A stretch of 64,000 bases of DNA from Cycas panzhihuaensis (Eukaryota; Cycadophyta), in NCBI GenBank assembly GCA_023213395.1, contig CM041465.1:33177741-33241740 (forward strand), read 5' to 3'. A program made the position numbers and the translations under genes. The notes below the pieces were generated by a model that saw only the letters and a list, made by a program, of their open reading frames with translations, was not told the origin of the DNA and made no database searches. Below are positions 1 through 12,113 of this stretch, in pieces (position 1 is the stretch's first letter; each line of letters opens with the position of its first letter).

Positions 1-452
1 TTTCTAAGGATTAAAATAAGGAGATAAACCCTTGGCCTAAAATAAGGAATGGTAATCCTCCATACTTACCAGTTGCTCAAGGTTTTATAAAACCTTTATT
101 TAATCACTAGATGAAGATCCCATAGTATAAATTTAAGAAAGAAATAGGGATATATAAATAATTGAATAAGATCAAATTGGCTTTCAAGTTTCAACATATC
201 TTTTATGTTGCACTACTTGCAACATCAATAGTTAATAGTTATTAATTAGTCCTTAGTTAAGCATTTTGAATATTATGTAAGAGATATCAAAGGGTAGGAA
301 ACATGAATAGTTATAAGCCCACTTTATATGCATATTGTTATGCATTATATATTATAATATAGAACTTTTATTAATAATTAAAAATCACTTCAATGAATAA
401 TTTATATAATTCTTTGTAACATTTATAACTATTCGTGGGAATTTATTATGCT
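1..452. other. AT-rich spacer, nothing recognised
   Basis: AT-rich sequence without a coding frame, terminal repeats or RNA gene that I can recognise. It is the left flank into which the LINE at 469 inserted. Confidence 0.6.
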
Positions 453-467
453 AAAGTTAGGTGGTAG

Positions 468-1239
468 AACAAGAGCAATGTTTATTTTTTAAACACTCCA
501 GGCTGTATCCAAGGCAGGATCAGCAGATGCCTGGAGATGGGCATTAGAAAACTCCCCACTACTTTCCTCGGCCTTCCTCTCTTCGTTGGAAAGATGGCCA
601 AGGAAATGTGGAATCCTCTTATTGATAGGCTGCAAAGAAAGCTGGCCGGATGGAAAGGAGCGCTCTTGAGCCAAGCTGGTAAACTCCAACTTGTAGCCTC
701 CACGCTTCAGAGCATCCCAGTTTTCTGGATGTCTATCTACAGAGTCCCGGCAGGCATCTCGGATATCATCGAATCCATCCAAAAAAGGTTCCTCTGGGCC
801 GGTTCGGAAACTAGGGACAGAATTCATCTGGTCAGCTGGAGCAAGGTCTGCATGCCGAAATGGGCCGGGGGCCTTAACTTAAGAAGACTTCCTCTCTTCA
901 ATGCAGCTTTAGGTGCCAAGTTGGGGTGGCGTCTGCTTAAAGGGGGGGAGAGGCTTTGGGAGAAGATCTTAATTAGGAAATACGTGCAAGGTGGTTCGTT
1001 GGCAGTTAATGATGTCTCTCGTATGCTCTTCTATCCGGAGGGGCATCCCGAAAGCTTGGAATGCTCTAAGGAGGGTGAGATGGAGGCTTGGGGATGGGAA
1101 CACCATCAGATTCTGGGAGGATGCATGGTGCAGTGAAGCTGCTCTAAAGGATTATCCGGATCTAGAGCCCTTAATGGGCCCATGTGTCAGGATCTATGGT
1201 AGTCATGTGATGGACTCTTTGGGAAGGAAGTGGGGATAG
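468..1239 (+). pseudogene. LINE reverse transcriptase C-terminal part (truncated, frameshifted)
   Basis: The frame opens at 468 with NKSNVYFLNTP and continues through FLGLPLFVGKMAKEMW, LAGWKGALLSQAGK and a region up to GGSLAVNDVS. This is the conserved stretch after the YADD box in plant LINE reverse transcriptases. The catalytic palm is absent because of 5' truncation. Around 1080-1095 the frame shifts: the old frame ends at 1136, while the next frame carries GDGNTIRFWEDAWC, the expected continuation. A TAG at 1237-1239 then interrupts it. In an intact element this protein copies the element RNA at the nicked target. Here it is a fragment. Confidence 0.88.
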
Positions 1240-1960
1240 CAGGTCTGGAAGACCCTAGAGGAGATTCAAGGGGATAGAGTGCAAGAAGGCATTAGCAAGA
1301 TCAAAAGTATTCTGGGCAAGTGTTACATTCCTAGATTCCCTGTGGAGGATTTGATAGTGTGGCCCCTGAGTCCGTCCGGGGTCTACTCTGTAAAGCATGC
1401 GTATCTTTACTTGTGCCAAGCAAGAGGGGACGAGAGAAACCCTATCTTTGAGGGGGTCTGGAAACTCCCTATCATTCCAAAGATTGTTGTTTTTTGGTGG
1501 ACCTGTTTGAAAAATAAAATTCTTACAGCTGATAACCTGAAAAGAAGAGGCTTCGCGCTGGCGAACAGATGTTCCTTATGTCACTCGGAAGAAGAGTCTA
1601 TGGACCATATTTTTTTGGAATGCTCTTACACAAGGGAGATATGGAGAATGTTGCTAGGGAAACTCGAGGTAAATTGGATATTCTCGGAGAAGATATCGGA
1701 TCTTTGGATGGCCTGGAGAAGCCCATTCAAGAGCAAGACGTTGAGTTGCATATGGATTAGCGCTCTTCCGGTCCTAGCCTGGAACATATGGAAAGAAAGG
1801 AACCGTAGAATATTCCAGGCTAAACGGATGGACCAGACTGCTATTTTTTGTAGAATTTGTGCAGAAGTAAAAGAGAACCTCAGACCTGTAATAGAAAAGC
1901 CCATGTTAGGGCCGGAGAGAAGGATTTTGAGCAAGTGGGATATTGTTCCTACTTTGGTGG
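1240..1960 (+). pseudogene. LINE zinc-binding RT-associated domain (zf-RVT)
   Basis: This continues in the frame of the preceding segment after the TAG at 1237. It carries VWPLSPSGVYSVKHAY, VWKLPIIPKIVVFWW and then CSLCHSEEESMDHIFLEC, a C-x2-C...H...C pattern typical of the zf-RVT domain between reverse transcriptase and RNase H in plant LINEs. It ends with WNIWKERNRRIFQ, another conserved block. Reading continues to the stop at 2011-2013, but RNase H similarity has already moved to another frame by about 1960. The domain's function is not well defined; it is thought to help nucleic-acid binding. Confidence 0.85.
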
Positions 1961-2460
1961 GAAGAATAAAGAGATCAAGTGGCTGCCTCCCGAGGAGACA
2001 TGGGTCAAGATAAATTTTGATGGTGCTGCAAAGGGGAATCCCGGGGCCGCCGGGGGGGGAGGTATTTGTAGAGATCATTCTGGGTCTACCCTTTGGGCTT
2101 TTGCGGAATTCTACGCAGACAAACCACTATGCAGAGATGCACGCTATGCTTAAAGCCGTTGACCTTGCGGCGGAAGGTAATCATCAGAAAGTGATTATTG
2201 AGGGAGACTCTGAGGTTGTGGTGAAATCCTTGAAAGAGGAGGTTATTCCGGATTGGAGCTTCCAACTTTTATTCAATGACGCCAAGGAAATCATTAAGGG
2301 GCTGTCAGAAGTCCGGATTGGGCATACTCTGAGAGCTGGAAATAAACCAGCTGATTTTCTAGCAAATTGGGGAGTGAGACAAAGGCGGGGACAAATATGG
2401 AAGTCGATTTTCGAGGATCTTTTGGTTACGGTTGAGAAGGATTTGATCACGATGCTAGCC
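1950..2460 (+). pseudogene. LINE RNase H domain (frameshifted near 2110)
   Basis: The first half is in one frame with WVKINFDGAAKGNPGAAGGG, holding the first catalytic Asp. After about 2110 similarity moves to the frame with NHYAEMHAML (catalytic Glu), IIEGDSEVVVKSL (third acidic residue) and AGNKPADFLANWG (fourth). All four acidic positions are therefore recognisable, but across a frameshift. Such a domain removes the RNA strand of the hybrid during target-primed reverse transcription and is common in plant L1-type LINEs. About 140 bases of apparent 3' UTR follow before the A tail. Confidence 0.87.
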
Positions 2461-2621
2461 GTGGGGCTTGTCCCGGCACTTGTCTGGCCTAGTCCGTGGG
2501 GCTGTCACGGACTCATACTTATCTGTCATGCTACATTTCTTGATGTATTAGGTTGTGGGATCCTTCTTCAAACCCACTAAAATTCATTTTATCTAATCAA
2601 AAAAAAAAGTTAGGTGGTAGA

Positions 2622-3250
2622 TGTGAGGTATGCTATAAGTCCTATCATATATTCTTCAATCCTCAATCTTCCTTTGCATGCTTATTATATGCTTTTCATT
2701 CCATTTCTTCTGTGATAGTTTATAAGCATGTTTGTATGGTTGTAATTTCTTCTTGTCATTTCCCTTCTACTTCATTTTAATATTGTTATTTTTCCTTTTT
2801 AAATCTTTCATTTGTGCCACTATTTTATTACCTTCCTATATTTTTGTCACCTTTTGGCACTCCATAGTTGTTGCATTATTTTATTATCAATGCTTCTAAA
2901 CTTTGCTTAAGTACTCCTTTCTAATATGCACCCTATTATTCTTAGTTTACCATAGCACATCACATTGACACCATCCATCTCTACTTGTTCACCTCATTTC
3001 TCTTGTTATTCTATTTTCAAATGATTAATTTTCAGTAATAGTATTTTTAGGCAAAAATAGTTCGCCAACACTTCAAACATTAAGAATTTTTCTCAAATCC
3101 AAATTTCTAATCAAGAAGTGTAAAGTCTACCACTATTAATTATAAAAAATGATCAAGAATGGCTAACTGAGATGATGCTAGTAAGGGTATAACTACTTGT
3201 TCTGATGTTATTAAGTAATGTATGAAACAAAAAATAACATTATTCATAAG
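2622..3250. other. AT-rich spacer, nothing recognised
   Basis: T-rich plus strand without recognisable domains. It could include the decayed 5' LTR or leader of the gypsy remnant that follows, but I could not match it to anything downstream of 6.7 kb. Confidence 0.4.
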
Positions 3251-3849
3251 CTCCTAACCAACTAAGCAGATCCAAAGCTAAAATCATATAATTCTCATAG
3301 TAACCAAGGTAACACCAGCATTTAAGTAGTGGTTCAATATAAAATGTAGCTTACTATTCATAATTCCAACATCAAAGGTATGGTTGATCTTGATGAATGG
3401 ATCACCAACCTTAAAGCTATATTTGAGGATCTTAAAATTAATTTCCCAAATTTGTCCATCAATCATATGGAAGGGAATATTTATATATGGGTGTAGAAAG
3501 GGATTTCTAATCATAGATTCATCTTTCTTTGATGGTGTCATTTATAATTGTATTGAATACCCTAACTCCACTCTTTATAAGGTCTAATTATATCACTACT
3601 TTAAGTGAGACTCCTTAGTCGAGGAATTCATAAGGCACTTTGAAAAATCATAGCTGAAGGCCATTCTTTTTATGAGGAGGACTCTTAATTATTCCAAGCT
3701 AATCTCTAGCCTAACATCGGTACTGAGGTAAAGATGTTTCAACCTAAATCATTAAAGAAATTTATTCTTATATCTAAATAATATAAGATTAATCAATAAG
3801 CATAAACCCATTACTATATTCCCTCTAGCCATCACCCTACCTTTACTAA

Positions 3850-4104
3850 TTGACCTACCCTATAAATGTTGATAATCCAATATTGAGTGAAAATTATTGG
3901 CAGTATGGTGACAAATGTATTATAGGCCATGTCAAGGTTTGTCCAAAAGGAAATAAGCTATATGTAGTTGAAGTAGATATTGGTGAAGGTAAACTAATAT
4001 TCTGGAAGAACAAATCCCATATGAGGAATAACTACCACTTGAAAGTGGATAAGCCTCCATTTCTTAGTCATTATCTTAAGGATATAATAATCCAACACCA
4101 TTAA
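3850..4104 (+). pseudogene. Possible gag C-terminal region of element A
   Basis: The open stretch contains YGDKCIIGHVKVCPKGNKLY followed by VVEVDIGEGK. The spacing and the KLYVVEV run resemble the end of gag in gypsy elements, where a CCHC knuckle is followed by a conserved hydrophobic block, but the knuckle is not intact. It lies just upstream of the protease remnant, as expected. An unrelated chance ORF is possible. Confidence 0.35.
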
Positions 4105-4149
4105 GCTATAAAGATTCCTTTATAAAGAAAAGGTTTTTATTTTCATTGA

Positions 4150-4593
4150 TATGGATACATGCATAATTTCATAGACACTAAATTAGCCATCTGTTTGGGA
4201 TTATTTATTAATAAGACCAAGATCATTTGTATACCAATGCCAAGTGAATGTTGAATCAATTGCAATGGGGAAATTACCAATTACGAACTCTAGATCAATA
4301 CCCTCACCTATTACAGTAACTATTATGCTTTCTCTATTAAAACCCTTGGTGTGATGCTTGGAGTCAAATGGCTTAGAAAGTTAGGAATTTATGTATTAAA
4401 CCATGATTATAATTTTATATGTTTCTATTGGGTTGTAAAACTTCATTGGTTTTTCAAAATTATTGCACCAAACTCTAAAGTCATATTTGTGACAAAGATG
4501 GATAAATTTTTCAACAAAGGATATACAAAATTCATCACCTACCTTTTTTATATGGAAGCACAACCATTAAAGGAGAACCTTAATTTAATCTAA
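4150..4593 (+). pseudogene. Element A protease (retropepsin) remnant
   Basis: A decayed aspartic protease region leads into LGVKWLRKLGIYVLNHDYN (about 4351-4410), the diagnostic block at the end of the gypsy protease with its Gly-x-x-Trp-Leu core. Upstream, around 4150-4230, sequence resembles the catalytic loop region, but the Asp-Ser/Thr-Gly triad cannot be read intact. It would have cut the gag-pol polyprotein. Frames change several times. Confidence 0.6.
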
Positions 4594-4639
4594 ATTCATG
4601 ATCTCAAAAATATTTTATAATAACAAGACTCAGTTTTCT

Positions 4640-5460
4640 AGCCCTTGTTGATTGCACTCCCACCTGGTCATGGCATACATCATATTATCAAGATTAAACT
4701 AGGAGAAGGATCTATTTTAGTTCACCCTTATAGATATCGTCATAAAAAAAAAGTCTAAAATCAAGAAGCTTACTAAAGATCTTTTGGAACTTGGAACCAT
4801 CTTTGATAATAAAAGTCTTTATATACCCCCTATTATTTCTATATAGGGTGTTCATATGAACCCCACTAAAATTTAAGCCATTTTGAATTGGCCAACTCCT
4901 ACTTTAGCTAATATGCTTTATGGTTTTTGGCAGTCATGAGCTGATATTCATCATTATTCATCTCTCATCACTCCACTCACTGATCTTTTAAAAAAGAGTG
5001 CCTTTCATTAGTCTAACCTCACTGAATAGGCTTTATCATATCTAAAAATGGCCATCACTTTTGCTCCTATTTTAGCAATACTTGACTTTTCTAAACCTTT
5101 TAAACTTCATTGTGATACATTTGGGCCTAAGATTGGTGTAGTTCTCATATAGGACAAATGACCCATAACATTTGAAAGTAGAAAACTCAACCTTCACAAG
5201 AAAACCTATGTAACTTATAATAAGGAACTACTAGCCATTCTCTAGTAGTAAGTTCACATTGCATAAAAATCACCATAATCTTAAGCACCCCCTTTAATAA
5301 CCTATATTATTCGAGCTAGATAAAAAATAACTCATAAATATCGAAGAATTTGATTTTGACATTGTATATAAGAAGGGCAAAGATAACATGGTGGCTAATA
5401 GCCTATTTCAAAAGTTTGAAAATGAATCTTATAATGAAATCTTTGTAGCAATCCCTATAT
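4640..5460 (+). pseudogene. Element A RT and RNase H with catalytic core deleted
   Basis: The first block, GHGIHHIIKIKLGEG then HPYRYRH, matches the entry of gypsy RT. After about 70 bases of degraded sequence, similarity resumes at GVHMNPTKI and NWPTPTLANM, the connection region, then PLTDLLKKSAFH and RNase H (LDFSKPFKLHCDTFGPKIGV, YNKELLAIL). About 150 residues of RT, including the F/YxDD motif, are missing. The RNase H end shows the block DFDIVYKKGKDNMVANSL. Stops are frequent. Confidence 0.75.
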
Positions 5461-5789
5461 GTATTGAGCAACTCCATTATAAAAATAATACTAATCTAGT
5501 AACCAAGTATAAATTATAGGAATACCACCATGGAAACCCAACATTGTATTAGTCATTACATGAGTAAATATTACTCTACAAAGATTAAATCTACTTGCCT
5601 CAATCCTTGACATTGAAGAAAATCATCCTTGAATAAGGACATACTACCCCATTTATCAACCACTCTTGATTTGACAAAATATATAAATGAATTACAATAT
5701 TATTTTATTGGCCAAGCTAGAAATTTGGCATTCACAACTTCATTGCTTCTTATGATGTTTTCTAGTAGTAAAAGACAAAAATAGTGAAG

Positions 5790-6570
5790 CTTCTTAGTCT
5801 CTTCTAACCACTGCCAATTCTAAATCATAGATTGACAAAAACCAGTATGGATTTTACTATAGCATTACCTAAATTTGTAGGTAAATGTTATATCTCAGTT
5901 GTCATGGACTAGCTTAAAAAATATGCACATTTTATTTCACTATAAAGAATAGCCTCTACACTTCAAATCATCGACCTATTTATGAAGGCTATCCATCAAC
6001 TCCATGGGTTCCCTCAAACAGTTATTAGCGATGTTGGTTTAAAGTTTACAAGGAAATGTCATTCCAAACTATTTCAACTAGTAGGCACTTAGTTACATAT
6101 GAATATAGCTTACCATCCATAGCCATATGGCTAAACTAAAGTTGTTAACAAATGTATTGATGGGTACTTATATTACTTCATTAGTAATAAACAATTTTAG
6201 TGGGTGCAATGGGTATATGTCATTAAATGTTGGTATAATACTTCACACTAATTTATAATTAAGATGTATCCCTTTCTAGAACTTTATAGATATCCATCAC
6301 CAGATGTCCATACCTTCTTCTAAAAGTCATCAAAAGCATTGGTAGTTAAAGAAATCTAATAGAAATTTTTAGGTTTTGTTTGGGAACTCAAGAATAATCT
6401 ACACCTAGCTTAAAATTACATGAAGAAATAAGTTGATATTGATTGCTCTAAAAGAGAATTCAATATTTGTGATTGGGTTTTTGTTCATTTACATCCTTAT
6501 AAATAATCATTACTAAAGTCATATGGGAGGTAAAAGTTAGCTCCTTGATTTTATAGAGACTTCCAAATTT
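5790..6570 (+). pseudogene. Element A integrase remnant
   Basis: The frame with MDFTIALPKFVGKCYISVVM starts the catalytic core (first Asp). It continues with FMKAIHQLHGFPQTVISDVG (second Asp), LHMNIAYHP and TKVVNKCIDGYL; the Glu of the DDE triad should lie in this last block, but a stop and substitutions blur it. Near 6440-6540, SKREFNICDWVFVHLHPYK matches the integrase C-terminal block of chromoviruses. Integrase would insert the cDNA into the genome. Several in-frame stops are present. Confidence 0.78.
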
Positions 6571-6719
6571 TGTAATGAATTTGTTATGTCATGTATGCCT
6601 TGAGTATGACAGGTGTTTAAATTCATAATATCTTTCATATTTCCAGCCTTAAACCCAAAGTTGGAACTCAAATCATCCCATAAAATAAATTGCCTATTCT
6701 TGATAAAGAGGGATAGTTT

Positions 6720-6840
6720 ATTCTAAACCCAAAAGGCTCCCTCAACATTTGTAAAAAATATTTATGCTCACTAATTACCTAATTAAATGAAAGTTATTTC
6801 CCATAAACTACTCCAATATCCATCTTAGCATGGGTAAGCT
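6720..6840. other. Possible 3' end of element A
   Basis: A purine-rich stretch (gataaagagggatag, about 6700-6715) just after the integrase tail could be a polypurine tract, but no LTR pair was found to support it. Confidence 0.25.

Positions 6841-6843
<3 letters not shown>

Positions 6844-6926
<83 letters not shown>
6844..6926. repeat. Compound microsatellite (TA)n(GT)n
   Basis: Perfect alternating TA to about 6878, then GT to about 6926. Confidence 0.97.
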
Positions 6927-6930
<4 letters not shown>

Positions 6931-8130
6931 TGTTAATGTTTACATATTGTTCTAATGATAGGTGTGTTTGTACTTAGCATATGATTATTTTAATATTTAT
7001 CAATCGTATTACTGGAGTATCTCATTCACCCCTAGGTTTATCTAACTTATCCTCTTAACTCCATGGGTGTATAGTCTAGCATCTAGGAAAATGATCCTCT
7101 AACACTTCCAAGAGTACTTATACGATTCTTCTCATCTTTTATTTATCATCCTTACCACTCTTATTTGTGTGATTTGTACTTAACGTTTTATTTCTTCTCA
7201 TTCCTATTCACCCTATTTTGAAACCTTGTCTTATTTTATTTTCTAGAATGAAAAATCTTATACTATTAAAAATTTGCAATGGTACAAGATGCTTGATTGC
7301 AAATTTCATGATGGGATAAGATCCATTATTGTAAAAAAAAAAAATCATAATAGTATAAAATGCACCATTCTAAAAATTAAAATAATATAAGCAACATAGT
7401 TCTAGAATTGTAAATAGATATCTCTTTCATGTTTATTATTCTTCTTCCATGGTTTTCTCACCTAGAATCTCAAATACCATCAATTTTACCCATAGTTTCA
7501 TGGCAATACCATGGACACATCACCATCCTACATTAAATATAATCCAAAGCCAATGATCATTATCTTATGGTTTAGTCCATGGGTTTTCTATAACCATGGG
7601 CCCCTAAATCTATCCAAATCAATTCCAAATAACCTATATATATCCCTCTATTTCATGAAATAGAGAAGGGACTTTTGAGTAACAAAATGTTACTGAAATA
7701 CTATCAAAAAAACTTTCGTAAGCATCCAAAGTGTTAATTATTAATTGTGAACTTAATCTTTGGGTTATAATCAATTAAGTGCTAATGGAAGTCATCTTTT
7801 TTAGATCCCAAAGCCACTAGCCTTATGATTATATGGAGAATGAGGAGCATCTTACACTGCTTGATTTTCACCCTTTTCTCATTTCTTCTTCATTTTTAGT
7901 TTTTGGTAAAAAAAACCCTTTTATTACTTAATTTTCACCCTTTCTAATTCCTTTTGCTTCTTTTAGCATCCTCTCAAAGTACTTAAAGTGGTTAGAAGGA
8001 CTCCTTAACATCATTAGGCCCAGATGTAGTGGTAATATTGCTATTTTTTAGGTTTATACTATATTTGGGTTTGCTTTGAAATAAATTTGTTAGAAAATTT
8101 CTTTAAGTTTATTTTATTTGTCCCTCTCTC
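6927..8130. other. AT-rich spacer, nothing recognised
   Basis: No coding similarity or terminal repeats that I can support. Short imperfect repeats around 7258-7390 (variants of a string resembling caatggtacaagatgc) are visible but not assignable to a family. Confidence 0.5.
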
Positions 8131-8140
8131 TCTTTCTCGT

Positions 8141-8170
8141 TATATATATATATAGATAGATATATATAAT
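8141..8170. repeat. Short (TA)n microsatellite preceding repeat copy 1
   Basis: TA repeats with two GATA interruptions. It stands immediately upstream of the first copy of the triplicated unit, as longer TA tracts do for the other two copies. Confidence 0.9.
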
Positions 8171-8194
8171 GCAAGAGAGAGTGTGTGAGAGTTC

Positions 8195-8347
8195 CTTTAG
8201 GACTAACTCTGTAAGTTGAGGATATACATCAGGGATTTCTTTCTTGAATGTAACAAAGAAACATTAATTAGAGCTCCCCCTCTTTTTCCTCTTTATCCCT
8301 AATTTATAAATGTGTCTATAAGTCAAGGGAAACTTTACCAAAATTTT
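8195..8347 (+). repeat. Triplicated unit, copy 1 (3'-truncated)
   Basis: It begins ctttaggactaactctgtaa and runs to the point where the next TA tract starts. It aligns with the first ~150 bases of copies 2 (8516) and 3 (9899), sharing the segments gtaacaaagaaa and ccctaatttataaatgtgt. The remaining ~270 bases of the unit are absent. Confidence 0.9.
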
Positions 8348-8349
8348 CT

Positions 8350-8350
<1 letters not shown>

Positions 8351-8437
<87 letters not shown>

Positions 8438-8498
8438 TATATATACATACACACACACACACACACATATATATACATGCATACATACATATATATAA
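8351..8498. repeat. Compound microsatellite (TA)n(GA)n(CATA)n(TA)n(CA)n
   Basis: Consecutive dinucleotide and tetranucleotide blocks. It lies between copy 1 and copy 2 of the triplicated unit. Confidence 0.96.
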
Positions 8499-8515
8499 AT
8501 TTTTTCTTTTTTTTT

Positions 8516-8936
8516 CTTTAGAACTAATTTTGTAGGTAGAGGAGATATAACATGAATTTCTTTCTTATATGTAACAAAGAAATATTAATTAGAGCCCCCC
8601 CTCTTTTTTCCTCTTTCTCCCTAATTTATAAATGTGTATAAGCCAAGGGAAACTCTACTAAATTTTCCTTAGAAATTCATAAAAGGTAACATTTTTGAAT
8701 TGCATTTAAAATCCTTTTTTGCAATCATTTTAATTTTATCATAAACTTTTTTTTTAGCAAAACATAATCTAGCAAGTAGAAATATTATTGAGTTTTGCAT
8801 AGATTTTCTTGATCTTACATATCCTCTTTTAGTTTATTGTTTTACCTTTATTAGACAAATTTAGGTACATAGAAGCTAAGTAAAAAGAGACTAAAGATGA
8901 CCCATTTTATATTTTAGAGCACACCACAAGTGTACA
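8516..8936 (+). repeat. Triplicated unit, copy 2 (full)
   Basis: About 420 bases, from the ctttagaactaa start to gagcacaccacaagtgtac. It aligns over its whole length with copy 3 at 9899-10320, with scattered substitutions. No coding potential is seen. Confidence 0.92.
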
Positions 8937-8937
8937 T

Positions 8938-9873
<936 letters not shown>

Positions 9874-9898
9874 TATTTTTCTTTTCCTTTCTTTTCTT

Positions 9899-10320
9899 TC
9901 TTTAGGACTAACTCTATAGGTAGAGGAGATATATCATGGATTTCTTTCTTGTATGTAACAAAGAAATATTAATTAGAACTACCCTCTTTTTTTCTCTTTC
10001 TCCCTAATTTATAAATGTGTCTATAAGCCAAGGGAAACTCTATTAAATTTTCCTTAGAAATTCATAAAAGGTAACATTTCTAAATTGTATTTAAAATCCT
10101 TTTCTGTAATAATTTTAATTTTATCATAAGCTCCTTTTTTAGAAAAATGCAATCTAGAAAGTAGAAATATTATTGGGTTTTGCATAGATTTTCTTGATCT
10201 TACATATCCTCTCTTAACTTGTTGTTTTGCCTTTATTAGACAAATTTAGGTACATATAAGCTAAGTAAAAAGAGACTAACGAGAACCCATTTTATATTTT
10301 AGAGCACACCACAAGTGCAC
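9899..10320 (+). repeat. Triplicated unit, copy 3 (full)
   Basis: It matches copy 2 from tttaggactaactctatagg to agagcacaccacaagtgcac. It follows directly after a TA/CA tract and a short pyrimidine run, the same arrangement as copies 1 and 2. Confidence 0.92.
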
Positions 10321-11720
10321 CTCTTCATCTCTCTTTCTTCTCATTTTCATTTCACAAAAAAAAAAACCAAAAGGATTTTCTTTCTTCTTTTTAGTCTGTT
10401 TCAAAAAATATAAAGAGTGTTTAGTTGGCTTGTTTGCATGTCATATGTCTGCTTATTCTACCCTTTCCTTTGCATACTAGAAATTAATAAGAAAATAAAA
10501 TAAAAAACTAAAAGAAAGGTTCTTTTATTTTTCAAGATCATATATGATTAAGTAAACCAAATGGAGAGGAAGGTTGGCACTTATTATGTGTCCTTGAATC
10601 TATAGGGCCTTAAGTTTTGTATTTAGACTATGTTATGTTTTATATTCATTAAAATAAAAAATACATATAGTCACATCTTACGTGTTTTTTATTTTCTTCT
10701 TAGTTATTGTTTTAGGATAGGGTCTTCCCCCACCAAAATGAGGGGTTACTTTCATTTCTACCTAAATTTGATCACTAGGGGAGAGGGGTGATCTTGTGTC
10801 TAACGTAGGACAAGTCCTTATGATGTTTCGAGTAAGCTAATGGTGGGTAGTTATCTTGAATGTATGTGTTTCAGAGAATTGTATGTTTAAGAAAATTGAG
10901 TAAATACCATTTGTCTCATTGAAAGTGATTTCTCTTTTATTCGTTTAGTTCTTAGAGCTTAAGGCTTGTTAGAATCAAATGTGGGCACCTTAGAACCTTC
11001 TACATTTATGAGGATGAATTATTACTAGAGTGATAAGTCCCCACCAACTTATCCATAAGGAGATTAATCCCATGGTCCTAATTCCATTAGGCCTTTACTC
11101 TAGTTGGCCCTCCTTCATTTCTAGATCAAGTCACATCATATATGTCCATTTAGAGTGTGAGTTATGATAGGTTAATTACCTTAAGGCTTAATAGCACTTA
11201 AGTTAAGCATGTAAGGTATGTCTTTAATTAGGGCACAACTATCTTAATGATGCTTTTGGATTTTAGGAACCTTTTCTAGTTGTTGTTTACACCTTCCAAA
11301 GAGAATGCTAGTTATACTAGTCAACTTTCCTTTTCTATCTTTCATGCATTAACTATTTGTACATTTGCTTGTCTACCTTCTTTGTATGATTAGATAGTTC
11401 ATTATATAGCTTAGATGCTCTCTCTCTCTTATTTCCCCCCTCATTCTTAGTTCACATCCACATATTACATCATCATCTCCTTCCTAGTCTAGGTCTCTCT
11501 TAGTCGCCATACTCACACCATGCAGACATATGAGTGTTTATAAGAGTTCGAGGCATGTTTCCCTCCTTGACTTAGACCCCTTTACCCTGGGTCCCTTGTT
11601 AGGTTACATAAGTGACTTCTAATTGACCCTATAGCATGAGGTAAAACTTCTACTAATGGATCCTAAGTCATAGCCTATCATCCTTAACAAGACCCTTAAC
11701 TCCTTCACCTTAACAATTTT
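10321..11720. other. Spacer, nothing firmly recognised; may hold the 5' part of element E
   Basis: AT-rich sequence with no coding block that I can align. By position it should include the 5' LTR, leader and N-terminal gag of element E, but no match to E's later LTR copies (31297, 61472) was seen. Confidence 0.45.
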
Positions 11721-11739
11721 CCCATTTAAGTGGGAGATT

Positions 11740-11953
11740 CAAGCCCTTAAGCTATAACTTAGGCTTATCAAAAGATAAAACTAACCTCTCTAAGGTCAAT
11801 AAGAATATTGGCTAACTCTCTAGTCTAACCAAATCCCTCCTCAATAAAAAGACAAGAAGGTAAAAAACCCTCCTCCTAAGAAGAAATGGTGTTCTATTTA
11901 CTAAAATTGCTACCACGATGATACCTAATACTGGACCCAATACCCTGAGATTG
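11740..11953 (+). pseudogene. gag: Element E gag zinc-knuckle region
   Basis: The frame at 11881 reads KKWCSIY, stop, NCYHDDT, stop, YW. It aligns with KKWCSIHGECFHDDSRCRAQ of element H's gag (minus strand, about 52430-52520), including the Cys, Cys, His and Asp-Asp spacing. The preceding stretch in the same frame is dense in stops where polar residues are expected. It belongs to a Tat-like gypsy in the plus orientation, distinct from and more decayed than H. Confidence 0.7.
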
Positions 11954-12113
11954 TGCCTATATGAGGAGGCCTAATATAGAATAATCCATCCATAAGGACC
12001 CTTTCTATGTCCATAAGGATATTAAGACATAAGACAAAAAAAGTAAAGGGAAGGCCCTATCCCAATAACTAAGATCTCCTAAGCAGTCTTAGGACTCTTA
12101 GGAGTAAGTAAGA

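Larger units (their letters stand above)
453..2621 (+). mobile_element. 5'-truncated L1-type LINE with 16-bp target site duplication
   Basis: The 16-bp sequence aaagttaggtggtaga occurs at 453-468 and again at 2606-2621, flanking a GC-richer insert that ends in an A run (2599-2608). This is the signature of target-primed reverse transcription. Coding similarity begins at the left duplication edge (codon at 468-470), inside the reverse transcriptase domain after the catalytic motif, so the 5' end was lost on insertion. The order RT tail, zinc-binding RT-associated domain, RNase H, A tail is that of plant L1-type LINEs. Two frameshift zones and a stop show that it is dead. No second terminal repeat exists, which excludes an LTR element. 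Confidence 0.93.
3300..6720 (+). mobile_element. Element A: decayed chromovirus-like Ty3/gypsy remnant, internally deleted
   Basis: Plus-strand similarity appears in order to a gag zinc knuckle (weak), protease, the start of RT, RT connection with RNase H, and integrase with a gypsy-type C-terminal tail. Many in-frame stops and indels occur. RT jumps from its N-terminal block (HPYRYRH near 4730) to its C-terminal block (near 4855), so the palm with the catalytic aspartates is missing. I could not identify paired LTRs or a target duplication, so the outer limits are approximate. Confidence 0.75.

Noticed and set aside
2622-8130. LTR pair for element A
   Set aside because: I compared the flanks and saw no convincing direct repeat or target duplication.
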